From contig JAKLLB010000026.1 of NCBI GenBank assembly GCA_023150345.1, forward strand, positions 1 to 43,387: a stretch of 43,387 nt of DNA, given 5' to 3'. Positions 34,283 through 43,134 of the stretch are shown here, in pieces (position 1 is the stretch's first letter; each line of letters begins with the position of its first letter). The notes under the pieces are model-generated. The model was not told the origin of the DNA, did not search any database, and worked only from the letters and a program-made list of their open reading frames with translations. The position numbers and the translations under genes were made by a program. The stretch comes from Aquabacterium sp. (GTDB lineage: Bacteria; Pseudomonadota; Gammaproteobacteria; Burkholderiales; Burkholderiaceae_C).

Positions 34283-36193
34283 ATGCTGCGATCACGTTGG
34301 CCGCTGGTAGTAGTGACCGGAACGCTGCTCTGGGCAATGGGGGCCCAGGCCGTGGGCCTCGGTGCGGCCCCGCCGTCGGTACTCATGGGGGCGCCGCTGG
34401 AGTTCGCGGTCCCGGTGCAGCTTGAACCTGGGGAGAGCCTCGACGGCGAGTGCCTGTCGGCCGAAGTTCGGATCGGTGATCGGCGCCAGCCCGCATTCAG
34501 CGTCAGCGCCGTGGTCGACACCGCCACCGATGTGCGCCGTCCGTGGGTGCGCGTGGGTACTCTGGCCATCGTCGACGAGCCAGTGGTGACGGTGCAGGTG
34601 TCGTTGGGCTGCAACTCACGCATCGTTCGGCAGTACACCGTGTTTGCCGACCCGCCATTGTCGGGGCCCGGCATCCCGCCATCTCCCGCTATTGGGTCCG
34701 TGCACGAAGCCCCTGCGCTGGCCGACGGCTCGGCAGCTGTTGCGCCGCGAGCGCCCGCAGCGCAGGCTTCCATGCCTGCGGGTGTGGGTGCGCAACGCGG
34801 TGACCGGACCCAGGCCCAAGCACCGGCTGTGCGGCCCCCGAGACCTCGCAAGCCCCGGCTCGCCGCGTCCGCATCAACGGGGCGTGCGACCGCGACCGCG
34901 ATCGCGCCGCGCCTGTCGCTGGATGCACCCGACCCCGAGGTGCTTCAACGCGCCGTTGCGGCGGCGCTGGCCGAGCAGCAGGCCAGTGCAGCGTCGGCAA
35001 TGGCACAGGCAGCCAGTGCCGCATCGGCCGCGGCGGCTCGTGTTCAGGGCCTCGAGGATCAACTGGTGGCGCTGCGCGCCGAAGGGGAGGCACAGCGGGA
35101 GCAGTTGCAGGCCCTGCGGCAACGCCTGGCCCAGGCCGACGCTGCCCGCACCTGGATGCCCTGGTTGCTGGCGGCATTTGCAGCTCTGGCAGGCGTGTCG
35201 ATCTGGATGGGTTGGCGCTTGCACCGGCTGCGTCACGAGCAGCATCCGCAGTGGTGGGCCGATGCCAAGCAAATCCTGGCCGACGCGCGCCGCGACGAGC
35301 ACGCACCGACACCTCTGGACATTGCGCAGCCGATGGCCAGGCCCGAAGGGACGGTGGGCTCCAAGCCCAGGCCGCATCGCGATGGCCCGGCCTCTGCAGC
35401 GCGTGCCCGCGCGGGTGAGGACGACTGGATTCAGGAGGCCACGTCGCCACGTCCGGTTGCGCCCGCACCGGTGCTTGATGCGCCAGCCCCGGTGACGTTG
35501 GTGGAGCCCCCTGCTTCGGCCAGCTCGCGAGCGGTATCGGTGGACGAACTCATCGACCTGGAGCAACAGGCGGAGTTCTTTGTGGTTCTGGGTCAGGACG
35601 ATGCGGCGATCGACCTGCTCATGGGCCACCTCCGCGACACGGGTGGGATCAGTCCGCTGCCATACCTGAAGCTGCTCGAGATCTACCGGCGCCAAGGTGA
35701 CCGCGAGGCCTACGAGCGTACGCGCACGCGCTTCAACCAGCGCTTCAATGCCTACGCACCCGATTGGGACACCGACATGCAGCATGGGCGCTCGCTGGAC
35801 GAGTACCCGCAGGTGATGACGCGGCTGGAGCGGGCCTGGCCTTCACCGATCGATGCGATGGCGGAGCTGGAGGCCCTGCTGTTCCGCAAGGATGGCGGCG
35901 AGGTCTTCGACCTTCCGGCGTATCGCGAGGTGCTGATGCTCTATGCGCTGGCCCATGCGCTGATGGGCGAGGCTGGCGGTGATGCGCCTTCGGTGGACGT
36001 GTTGCTGCCACTTGACTCCCGGTTCCAGATGGACGTGACGGCACCACTGCCCGGGGCTGCCATTGGTGAATCGACGATCGTGGTCACCCCGGACATCATG
36101 CTCGATCGGCCGACTCAATTTGCCAGCGTCGATCTGGAACTGGCCGATCTCGAACCGGACACGCGGCCGCCCGTACGTGGCGATGCCCACTGA
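34283..36193 (+). CDS. FimV-like membrane protein with C-terminal TPR-type region
   Basis: 636 residues. An N-terminal signal peptide (WPLVVVTGTLLWAMGAQAVG) is followed by LGAAPPSVLMGAPLEFAVPV, like the FimV opening in which GLG precedes a beta domain. Then come a Pro/Ala-rich stretch (about 125-215), an Ala/Gln-rich coiled coil (about 220-285), one membrane helix (about 290-312, WLLAAFAALAGVSIWMGW), a disordered linker, and a cytoplasmic TPR-like domain (about 425-490) with DLEQQAEFFVVLGQDDAAID and LKLLEIYRRQGDREAYERTR. FimV proteins organise type IV pili and cell poles. A LysM peptidoglycan-binding domain is not seen. Ends convergent with an aminotransferase gene. Confidence 0.8.
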   Translation: MLRSRWPLVVVTGTLLWAMGAQAVGLGAAPPSVLMGAPLEFAVPVQLEPGESLDGECLSAEVRIGDRRQPAFSVSAVVDTATDVRRPWVRVGTLAIVDEPVVTVQVSLGCNSRIVRQYTVFADPPLSGPGIPPSPAIGSVHEAPALADGSAAVAPRAPAAQASMPAGVGAQRGDRTQAQAPAVRPPRPRKPRLAASASTGRATATAIAPRLSLDAPDPEVLQRAVAAALAEQQASAASAMAQAASAASAAAARVQGLEDQLVALRAEGEAQREQLQALRQRLAQADAARTWMPWLLAAFAALAGVSIWMGWRLHRLRHEQHPQWWADAKQILADARRDEHAPTPLDIAQPMARPEGTVGSKPRPHRDGPASAARARAGEDDWIQEATSPRPVAPAPVLDAPAPVTLVEPPASASSRAVSVDELIDLEQQAEFFVVLGQDDAAIDLLMGHLRDTGGISPLPYLKLLEIYRRQGDREAYERTRTRFNQRFNAYAPDWDTDMQHGRSLDEYPQVMTRLERAWPSPIDAMAELEALLFRKDGGEVFDLPAYREVLMLYALAHALMGEAGGDAPSVDVLLPLDSRFQMDVTAPLPGAAIGESTIVVTPDIMLDRPTQFASVDLELADLEPDTRPPVRGDAH

Positions 36194-36207
36194 GTTGTTC
36201 TTCGATC

Positions 36208-36229
36208 GGGGCGGGCGCGCGCCCGTCCC
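36208..36229. terminator. Strong hairpin between convergent FimV-like and aminotransferase genes
   Basis: A near-perfect dyad of 22 bases: GGGGCGGGCG and CGCCCGTCCC around a 2-base centre, with one G-T pair. In practice it folds as about 9 bp with a 4-base loop. It lies between two stop codons and can act on both strands, though no T-tract follows. Confidence 0.55.
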
Positions 36230-36245
36230 AAAGCCCGACAGGCTC

Positions 36246-37412
36246 CTAGAGGCGGGCCAGACGCTCGACCGCCCGGTCCAGCGTATCGTCGCGCTTGGCG
36301 AAGCAGAACCGCACGACGCCCTGGCTGCGACCGTCGCCATAGAACGGCGACAGCGGTATGGCGGCCACGCCGATCTCGGTGGTCAACCAGCGGCAGAAGG
36401 CCTCGTCGTTCAGGTCGCTCACGCCGCGATAGTCCACGCACTGGAAGTACGTACCCTCGCAAGGCAGCAGACCCAGCCGCGTACCGGCAAGGCCGGCACG
36501 GAACCGGTCACGCTTGGCCTGGTAGAAGTCCGACAGTCCCAGATAAGGGGCCGGATCGGTCATGTAGCGCGCGATCCCATGCTGCATCGGCGTGTTCACG
36601 GTGAAGACGTTGAACTGGTGCACTTTGCGGAACTCGGTCATCAGCGGTGCCGGCGCTGCCACGTGGCCGACCTTCCACCCCGTGACATGGTAGGTCTTGC
36701 CATAGCTTGAGATGACCATGGTCCGCGCCGCCAGCTCGGCGTGCCCACTGAAGCTGGCGTGTGGTGCACCGTCGTACACCATGTGCTCATACACCTCGTC
36801 GGAGATCACGACCACCTCAGTGGGGCGCAGCAAGTCGGCCAAACGGTTCAGGTCAGTGGCGTGCCACACCGTGCCGGTGGGGTTGTGAGGCGAGTTGACA
36901 ATCAATGCGCGCGTGCGAGACGTCAAGGCTGCGCCGATTGCAGCGAAGTCGGGGCGGAAGGTTCCTTCGCTCAAGGGCACTCGCACCGCGCGCGCGCCGG
37001 CCAACTCGATGTTCGGCACGTAGCTGTCGTAGCACGGGTCGAGCACGATGACCTCGTCTCCAGGGCCGGCCACCGCCAATACCGCGGTGAGAATGGCCTG
37101 CGTAGCGCCTGCGGTGATCGTGATTTCGGTGGCGGGGTCATACGTGTGACCGTGCAATCGCGCGATTTTTCGGGCGACGGCATCGCGCAAGATGCCGACG
37201 CCGGCCATCGGCGGGTACTGGTTGTGACCTGCCCGCATGGCATCGTGCACGGCATCGGCCAGGCGTGGGTCGCAGTCGAAGTCCGGGAAACCCTGGCCGA
37301 GATTGACGGCGCCGTGCTCGGCCGCCAGCGCTGACATGACGGTGAAGATGGTCGTGCCCACCTGTGGCAGGCGACTGGGCGGCACGGGGGTGCGCGGGGA
37401 GGAGGAGTGCAT
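36246..37412 (-). CDS. PLP-dependent aminotransferase, methionine/kynurenine aminotransferase-like (YbdL type)
   Basis: 388 residues of the class I/II aminotransferase fold. VNLGQGFPDFDCDPRLADAV at the N-terminus is typical of the YbdL/kynurenine aminotransferase group; NSPHNPTGTVW and SDEVYEHMVYDG contact PLP, and the Schiff-base lysine is in SSYGKTYHVTGWKVGH. E. coli YbdL prefers methionine. Its place 11 bases after a CysB-type regulator gene fits a role with sulfur amino acids. The frame is open to 37595; ATG 37412, with GGAG-poor context, is chosen by family length. Confidence 0.9.
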   Translation of the reverse strand: MHSSSPRTPVPPSRLPQVGTTIFTVMSALAAEHGAVNLGQGFPDFDCDPRLADAVHDAMRAGHNQYPPMAGVGILRDAVARKIARLHGHTYDPATEITITAGATQAILTAVLAVAGPGDEVIVLDPCYDSYVPNIELAGARAVRVPLSEGTFRPDFAAIGAALTSRTRALIVNSPHNPTGTVWHATDLNRLADLLRPTEVVVISDEVYEHMVYDGAPHASFSGHAELAARTMVISSYGKTYHVTGWKVGHVAAPAPLMTEFRKVHQFNVFTVNTPMQHGIARYMTDPAPYLGLSDFYQAKRDRFRAGLAGTRLGLLPCEGTYFQCVDYRGVSDLNDEAFCRWLTTEIGVAAIPLSPFYGDGRSQGVVRFCFAKRDDTLDRAVERLARL

Positions 37413-37423
37413 CGGTTGACGGG

Positions 37424-38368
37424 CTACAGATCGTACAGGTCGGGATTGCCGCCCATGGCGCGCTCGATGAGCGGCCGGCTGAGTCGGTCGGACAGCAATT
37501 CTGCAAACGCGAACACGAAGTGGCGCAGGTATGCGCCGCGCTTGAATGCCACGCGGGACGTGTTGGAGCCGAACAGGTGGCCCACGGGATGCCACATCAG
37601 TTCGCCCCCGGCAGGGTCGTCGCCCACGGCAAGCTCGGAGATGATGCCCACGCCCATGCCGAGCCGTACGTAGGTCTTGATCACATCGGCGTCTATGGCT
37701 TCAAGGGCGATGTTCGGCGTGCAGCGGGCACGCATGAAGGCAGCGTCGATGCGGCTGCGGCCGCTGAAGGTGGGGTGATAGGTGACCAACGGCTCCTGCG
37801 CGAGCAGTTCGATGGTGGGACGTTCGACGTGCGCCAGCGGATGGTGTACCGGAACCACGATCACGTGCTGCCACTCATAGCAGGGCAAACTGACCAGCGT
37901 TTCGGTCTCGGCCAGTGCCTCGGTGGCAAGGCCGATGTCAGCCACATCGTCGACCAGCATCCGCGCCACGTCGGCAGGGGTTCCCTGGTGCAGCACCACC
38001 TGCACCTTGGGAAACCGCCGTCGAAGCGCTGCGACCCGTTCGGGCAGGAAGTAGCGTGCCTGCGAGTGCGTGGTCGCGATCGACAGCGTGCCGGCATCCT
38101 GCTTGGAGAACTCATCGCCGATGCGCCGCAGGTTGGCGACCTCGCGCATGATGATCTCGACGGATCGCAACACCAGCTGGCCGGGCTCGGTCACCCGGCG
38201 GATGCGCTTGCCGTGCCGCGCGAAGATGTCCACCCCGAGCTCCTCTTCGAGCTCGATGATGGCTTTGCTGATGCCCGGCTGCGACGTGTGCAGCGCCTTG
38301 GCTGTCTCGGTCAGGTTGAGGTTGCGCCTCACGGCCTCCTGCACGAAGCGAAACTGGTGCAGGTTCAT
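37424..38368 (-). CDS. cysB: LysR-type transcriptional regulator CysB
   Basis: 314 residues. The N-terminal winged helix is MNLHQFRFVQEAVRRNLNLT with the reading helix ALHTSQPGISKAIIELEEEL; HSQARYFLPERVAALRRRFP and VTYHPTFSGRSRIDAAF in the effector domain are specific to CysB/Cbl. CysB activates sulfate assimilation when O- or N-acetylserine is present. Start ATG 38368 overlaps the cbiX stop by four bases, so the regulator is translated with a siroheme-type chelatase, the cofactor needed by sulfite reductase. Confidence 0.94.
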   Translation of the reverse strand: MNLHQFRFVQEAVRRNLNLTETAKALHTSQPGISKAIIELEEELGVDIFARHGKRIRRVTEPGQLVLRSVEIIMREVANLRRIGDEFSKQDAGTLSIATTHSQARYFLPERVAALRRRFPKVQVVLHQGTPADVARMLVDDVADIGLATEALAETETLVSLPCYEWQHVIVVPVHHPLAHVERPTIELLAQEPLVTYHPTFSGRSRIDAAFMRARCTPNIALEAIDADVIKTYVRLGMGVGIISELAVGDDPAGGELMWHPVGHLFGSNTSRVAFKRGAYLRHFVFAFAELLSDRLSRPLIERAMGGNPDLYDL

Positions 38369-38763
38369 GGCAGGGGCACCTCGGGCAGGTATTGGGCGTC
38401 GAGCGCCACGACGGCCATGGCCGCAATGACCGTCGGTGCCGCGCCTATGGCTGGACGCAAGGTCCAGATCACGCCCGGACAGTCTTCGCGCAGACGCGCA
38501 ATGAGCGCCGGCACATCCTTGCGGACATGGCCGCCGGCTCCCAGGAACAGCGGCATGACGTCCACCTGTGTGCAGCCAGCGCGGGCCAGCCGCTGTCCGG
38601 CACCGACCAGGTCGGGCTGCATGAACTCGAGGAACGCCAACTCGGTGGGCTGCTCGGGGCGCTGCGTACGACACATTTCGAGCATCTGCTCGAAAGGCCC
38701 GGCCCAGGCCGGATCGCGGGCACCGTGAGCGAACAGCAGCAGACCGCGCAGGGAGTGCGTCAT
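38365..38763 (-). CDS. cbiX: CbiX-type sirohydrochlorin chelatase (short form)
   Basis: 132 residues with GLLLFAHGARDPAWAGPFEQ, the metal-site histidine segment, FLEFMQPDLVGAGQRLA and VDVMPLFLGAGGHVRKDVPA, typical of the small single-domain CbiX proteins. They insert iron or cobalt into sirohydrochlorin; iron gives siroheme. Start ATG 38763 overlaps the lptG stop. Adjacent cysB suggests siroheme for sulfite reduction. Confidence 0.9.
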   Translation of the reverse strand: MTHSLRGLLLFAHGARDPAWAGPFEQMLEMCRTQRPEQPTELAFLEFMQPDLVGAGQRLARAGCTQVDVMPLFLGAGGHVRKDVPALIARLREDCPGVIWTLRPAIGAAPTVIAAMAVVALDAQYLPEVPLP

Positions 38764-39878
38764 CAGCGATACCTCACCAGCCACGCGAACGCGGCCATCG
38801 ACAGCAGCAGATAGAACAGGCCAGGAGCCGCCGCGGCCATCCACGGCGTCCATTGGCGCAGCAGGCCGAGATGTCCTGACACGTTGTTGAGCAGCACGAA
38901 GCTGATTCCCAGAAGGATGCCGCCGAACACCTTATAGCTCACGCCGCCGGCACGTGCGTGCAGATAGCCGAAGGGCAGTGCCAATGCCACCATGACCACG
39001 CAGGCCAGCGGGTACAGCGCCTTTTTCCAGAACTGGATTTCGTGGCGCTGCGTGGCTTGCTCCTGATCGGTCAGGTGCATGCTGTAGCGCCACAGCTCCA
39101 GCGTGGACATGGTCTGCACGGGCAGCAGCGCTGCCGCCACCACTGCAGCGTCGAGTGTGCTGGGCCAGCGAAGTTCCGGCAGCATCTGGCTGCTCAGCGC
39201 CGCGGCCTGCGCGGGCTCCGTTGCCCGAGCCGGGAGTGGCCAACGGGTCAACGTCACCGTCTGGAGCAACCAATGGCCATCGCTGAGCACGCGGGCTCGG
39301 TCTGCGGTCACTTGGCTCAGCAAGCGGCCGTCAACATCGAACTCGAAGATGCGAATGCCGTGCAGCTCCCCGGCCGAGTTGACCGCTCCGACATGTGCCG
39401 ACACGTTGCGCACGCCTTCGGGCGAGCTTCGCCGCTCCTTCAGCCACGCGCCACCTCTCCCATGCACAGCGCCGCCCCCCTTGAGCAGCGCTGCCTCTCG
39501 CTCTGTAGAGGGCGCGACGAAGTCGCCGACGAGGAAGGTCAGCAGCGCGAATGCGATGCCGGGTACCGACAGCAGGGCCAGTGCACGCCCGGGCCCGAGG
39601 CCACCGGTGCGCAGGATCGTGAACTCGCTGGACTGCGCAAGGCGGGCCATCGAATAGATGGTGCCGATCAGGACTGCGATCGGGAACAACTCGTAGAAGT
39701 GCCCTGGGACTTCGAGCAGCGCGCGTAGCATCACCCGCGCGAGGCTGTTGCCCTCGCGGGCGACAGAGTCAAGACCGTCGACGACATCGATGAAGAAGAA
39801 CAGCGACAGGAAGGCCACGGCAACAAACACGACCGACCAGACGATGTCACGGTAGAGCAGCCGGCGCACCGTCTTCAT
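38763..39878 (-). CDS. lptG: LPS export system permease LptG
   Basis: 371 residues, inner-membrane half of LptB2FG, which extracts lipopolysaccharide and drives it along the Lpt bridge. Three N-terminal helices (from VRRLLYRDIVWSVVFVAVAF), SSEFTILRTGGLGPGRALAL as the LptB coupling segment, a periplasmic beta-jellyroll domain (about 130-260), then three C-terminal helices. ATG 39878 overlaps the lptF stop by four bases. Confidence 0.94.
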   Translation of the reverse strand: MKTVRRLLYRDIVWSVVFVAVAFLSLFFFIDVVDGLDSVAREGNSLARVMLRALLEVPGHFYELFPIAVLIGTIYSMARLAQSSEFTILRTGGLGPGRALALLSVPGIAFALLTFLVGDFVAPSTEREAALLKGGGAVHGRGGAWLKERRSSPEGVRNVSAHVGAVNSAGELHGIRIFEFDVDGRLLSQVTADRARVLSDGHWLLQTVTLTRWPLPARATEPAQAAALSSQMLPELRWPSTLDAAVVAAALLPVQTMSTLELWRYSMHLTDQEQATQRHEIQFWKKALYPLACVVMVALALPFGYLHARAGGVSYKVFGGILLGISFVLLNNVSGHLGLLRQWTPWMAAAAPGLFYLLLSMAAFAWLVRYR

Positions 39879-40969
39879 TGGGTGCTCCTGGGCCGCAAGA
39901 ACCACCTGACCGTGGCATGCTCTCGCCACCACAGCAGCAGCAATGCCAGGGCGAGCGCGCCGCCATGCACGGCGAGCATCACCGAGCCGAACCCGTAGCG
40001 CCCAGAACCCACCCAGGCTTGGGTGAGGTTGATGAGGTTGAAATAGACCACAAACGCCAGAAGGGCGAACAGAAGGTTCCAGTTGGTGGCACGGCGTGGG
40101 TGGGTGGCGGATAGCCCGACGCCCAGCAACAGCAGGTTGGCCGTGGCCAGCAGCAGCCCGAGGCGCCAGGCGAGCTCACCCAAGTGTCGGGCGGTGGGGT
40201 CGCGCAGCAGCTCCAGCGTCGACATCGTCCGCGCTGGTCGGGTCTGTGCGTCGCGCACGACGCGCTCGTCGACCCAGAGCCGATACTCCTCGAAGTTGGC
40301 CAGTGTGCGGGTACCGGCGCTGCCGTCGGTCGCATTGCGCTGGCCACCTTGAAGCACGAGCACACGCTCGCCCTGAAGCGTCTCGAGCCGGCCGCTGCGC
40401 GCCGAAGTCACCGACTCATGTTCGGCCTTGCGGGTCAGGATGAAGACGTTGTGGCCTTCGCCGCCTTCCTGGCTGGCGCGATCGATGAAGAACACCCGGC
40501 TGCCGTCACGCGATGTCTGGAACACGCCCGGGGCCACGCGGGATAGGTCGGAGCGTTGCTCATAGCGTTGCTTTAGCTCGGTGCTGCTGCGGTTGCCCCA
40601 GGGCCATACCAGCAACAGCAGGGCAGCCACCGCCACCAATACCGGCCAGGCCATCCGCAGAACAGGCCGCACGAACCGTGTGAGCCCTATGCCGCTGCTG
40701 AACCAAATGGCCATTTCGCTGTCGCGGTACATGCGCCCCAGCGACACGACAATGGCCACGAAAAGCGACAGTGCCAACATGGTGGGCAGGTGTCCGAGAG
40801 CCGTGTAGCCCAGCAGCAGCACCACGTCCTCGGGTGCAACCACGCCGCCCGCAGCCTGTCCGAGCGTGCGGATCAGCATCATCGTCAGCACGATGGTGAG
40901 TATCACCACCAGCGTGGCACCGAAACTGCGGGCCAGTTCGCGTCGTACGGTCGTATCGAATAACATCAT
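39875..40969 (-). CDS. lptF: LPS export system permease LptF
   Basis: 364 residues, partner of LptG with the same design. [20 protein letters not shown] starts helix 1; [20 protein letters not shown] is the coupling loop to LptB; the beta-jellyroll domain (about 130-265) and three final helices follow. Two ATG codons in tandem (40969 and 40966) could start it. CATAAT on the minus strand (40996-40991) is a possible -10 that overlaps the pepA start codon, since only 24 bases separate the two genes. Confidence 0.94.
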   Translation of the reverse strand: MMLFDTTVRRELARSFGATLVVILTIVLTMMLIRTLGQAAGGVVAPEDVVLLLGYTALGHLPTMLALSLFVAIVVSLGRMYRDSEMAIWFSSGIGLTRFVRPVLRMAWPVLVAVAALLLLVWPWGNRSSTELKQRYEQRSDLSRVAPGVFQTSRDGSRVFFIDRASQEGGEGHNVFILTRKAEHESVTSARSGRLETLQGERVLVLQGGQRNATDGSAGTRTLANFEEYRLWVDERVVRDAQTRPARTMSTLELLRDPTARHLGELAWRLGLLLATANLLLLGVGLSATHPRRATNWNLLFALLAFVVYFNLINLTQAWVGSGRYGFGSVMLAVHGGALALALLLLWWREHATVRWFLRPRSTQ

Positions 40970-40993
40970 CGGATCATCAAACCCGTACGAATT

Positions 40994-42460
40994 ATGGACT
41001 TCCGTACTCAAGTGATCGCGCCAGGGGCCACAAGCCGTTTCGGCGCAGATGCGTTGCTGCTGGTCATCGCCGGACAGGCCGTGCCTGCTGGATTGGACGA
41101 GCCGCTGGCCGATGCAGTCCGCGAGGCTGTGGCGCAAGGCGACCTGACGCTGAAACCCGGCAAGGTGGCGTATCTGCGGCAGGTGCAGGGGGTGAAAGCA
41201 CCGCGCGTGATCGTGGCGGTCAGCGCCGACACCACTGCACGCGCATTGAAGGTGGCTGCCGCAGCCGGGCTCGGCGTCGTCAAGGGCCTGGGTGCGCGTC
41301 ACCTGGGCGTGATGCTGGCCGGATACGGCGAACTTCAGGACGCGCATGCCGAGGCCGTGGCCTCGGCGGCCAGCGAGGCGGTCTACGTTTATCGCACGAC
41401 CAAACCGAGCGCCCCTGCCGCACCCAAGCTGGACAAGCTCACCTTGCTGGCCAGCGCCAAGACCGATGCCGCGGCCCTGGGCGCGGGGTTGGCGCGCGCA
41501 GCGGCGGTGGCTGAAGGCGTCACGCTGGCCCGCGAGCTGGCCAATCGGCCGGGCAACCACTGCACGCCCACACTGCTGGCCGCCGAGGCCCGCAAGATGG
41601 CGCGTGCTCAGGGCTTGAAGGTCGAGGTGATGGAGCGCAAGCAGCTCGAGAAGCTCGGCATGGGCGCTTTCCTGGCCGTTTCGCAAGGCTCCGACGAGCC
41701 GCCGCGCTTCATCGTCATGCAGTACCAGGGCGCGGGCAAGAGCGATGCCCCGGTGGTGCTGGTCGGCAAGGGCATCACCTTCGACAGCGGTGGCATCTCG
41801 CTGAAGCCGGGTGCCGAAATGGACGAGATGAAGTTCGACATGGGCGGTGCGGCCAGCGTCATCGGCACGATGCGCGCTGTCGCCCAGCTCAAGCCACGGG
41901 TGAACGTCGTCGGTGTGGTGGCGGCCTGCGAGAACCTGCCCAGTGGGCGCGCCATCAAACCTGGCGACGTGGTCACGAGCCTGTCGGGCCAGACCATCGA
42001 GATTCTCAACACCGATGCCGAGGGTCGCCTGATCCTGTGCGATGCACTGGCATACGTGGAGCGCTTCAAACCGGCGGTGGTCGTCGATGTGGCCACGCTG
42101 ACCGGTGCGTGCGTCATCGCCCTTGGCGCCGTGCGATCAGGGATGTTCACCACCGACGATGATCTGGCTGGCGAGCTGTCTGCGGCGGGTGAGGCCGCGC
42201 TCGATCCTTGCTGGCGCATGCCTCTGGACGACGAGTACGACGAAGGCCTCAAGAGCAACTTCGCCGACATGGCCAACGTGGCGGGCCGCCAAGGCGGCGC
42301 CATCACGGCGGCCATGTTCCTCAAGCGGTTCACAGGCAAGCTGCGCTGGGCGCACCTGGACATCGCCGGAACGGCCTGGAAGTCCGGCGCTGCCAAGGGC
42401 GCCACCGGGCGACCGGTGGGGCTGCTGACGCACTTCGTGCTGTCTCGCGCGGCGCGCTAG
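40994..42460 (+). CDS. pepA: Leucyl aminopeptidase PepA
   Basis: 488-residue M17 dizinc aminopeptidase. The N-terminal domain (about 1-160) precedes the catalytic domain with [19 protein letters not shown] and the signature [16 protein letters not shown], which hold the metal ligands and catalytic lysine and arginine. It removes N-terminal leucine and other residues in the cytoplasm; E. coli PepA also binds DNA. Divergent from lptF and followed by holC, the common proteobacterial order. Confidence 0.97.
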   Translation: MDFRTQVIAPGATSRFGADALLLVIAGQAVPAGLDEPLADAVREAVAQGDLTLKPGKVAYLRQVQGVKAPRVIVAVSADTTARALKVAAAAGLGVVKGLGARHLGVMLAGYGELQDAHAEAVASAASEAVYVYRTTKPSAPAAPKLDKLTLLASAKTDAAALGAGLARAAAVAEGVTLARELANRPGNHCTPTLLAAEARKMARAQGLKVEVMERKQLEKLGMGAFLAVSQGSDEPPRFIVMQYQGAGKSDAPVVLVGKGITFDSGGISLKPGAEMDEMKFDMGGAASVIGTMRAVAQLKPRVNVVGVVAACENLPSGRAIKPGDVVTSLSGQTIEILNTDAEGRLILCDALAYVERFKPAVVVDVATLTGACVIALGAVRSGMFTTDDDLAGELSAAGEAALDPCWRMPLDDEYDEGLKSNFADMANVAGRQGGAITAAMFLKRFTGKLRWAHLDIAGTAWKSGAAKGATGRPVGLLTHFVLSRAAR

Positions 42461-42471
42461 TTCCGCCGGGC

Positions 42472-42909
42472 ATGACCGAGGTCGCGTTCCATGCCGGGCT
42501 TGCGGACACGCTCGGGTATGCCTGCCGCCTGCTGCGCAAGGCGTGGCGACAGCGGCTGCGCCTGACCGTGACCGGACCGCCGGAACTGCTGCGTCGCCTT
42601 GACACCCAGCTGTGGGTGTTCGAGCCGGGGTCGTTCATCCCGCACGCGCTTCTGGGACGCGGGCAGGTGCCCGCATCGGGGCTGGAGCCCACACCCATTT
42701 GGCTGGCCGAAGAGCCGGGCACGGCACCACCCGCGCCGGTGCTGGTCAACCTCGGCTCGGCTGACTTGGCGGAGTTCTCGCAGTTCGAGCGTGTCGTCGA
42801 ACTGGTTGGCGCGGACCCGGAAGATGCCGCGCGAGGGCGGCTGCGTTGGCGCATGTACCAGGCGGCCGGCATCACCCCGGTGCTGCACCAAGGCCTGTCA
42901 GGGCGGTGA
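42472..42909 (+). CDS. holC: DNA polymerase III chi subunit
   Basis: 145 residues: MTEVAFHAGLADTLGYACRL, VTGPPELLRRLDTQLWVFEP, SFIPHALLG and PVLVNLGSADLAEFSQFERV match HolC, which links single-strand binding protein to the clamp loader. Start ATG 42472 follows pepA by 11 bases. valS, often next in other species, is not the next gene here. Confidence 0.93.
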   Translation: MTEVAFHAGLADTLGYACRLLRKAWRQRLRLTVTGPPELLRRLDTQLWVFEPGSFIPHALLGRGQVPASGLEPTPIWLAEEPGTAPPAPVLVNLGSADLAEFSQFERVVELVGADPEDAARGRLRWRMYQAAGITPVLHQGLSGR

Positions 42910-43074
42910 TGCCCTGCGCTCAGTGGGGGCTGGTTGTCGTCCGGTCCGGCTGCTCGAGCGTTGAGTCCGTCAGCCTGCACCGGTCGCCCGAGGCACACGC
43001 CGCACTCATTCGGCGGCTGCGCCCCGAGGATTCCCGGTGTAGGCGGGTGGCCCAGTTGGGGTATCGTTGCGCCC

Positions 43075-43111
43075 GTTGAGAAACACCCCTGGGGACATTT
43101 TTAGTCTCAAC
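43075..43111 (+). promoter_or_regulatory. Inverted repeat and candidate promoter before the binding-protein gene
   Basis: GTTGAGA (43075-43081) and TCTCAAC (43105-43111) are perfect 7-bp arms 23 bases apart. TTGAGA within the left arm can serve as -35, and TTTAGT (43100-43105) as -10 at 18 bases. Transcription would start about 43112, before the GGAGG at 43124-43128. Confidence 0.45.
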
Positions 43112-43134
43112 ACATCCCATTCCGGAGGTTATTC

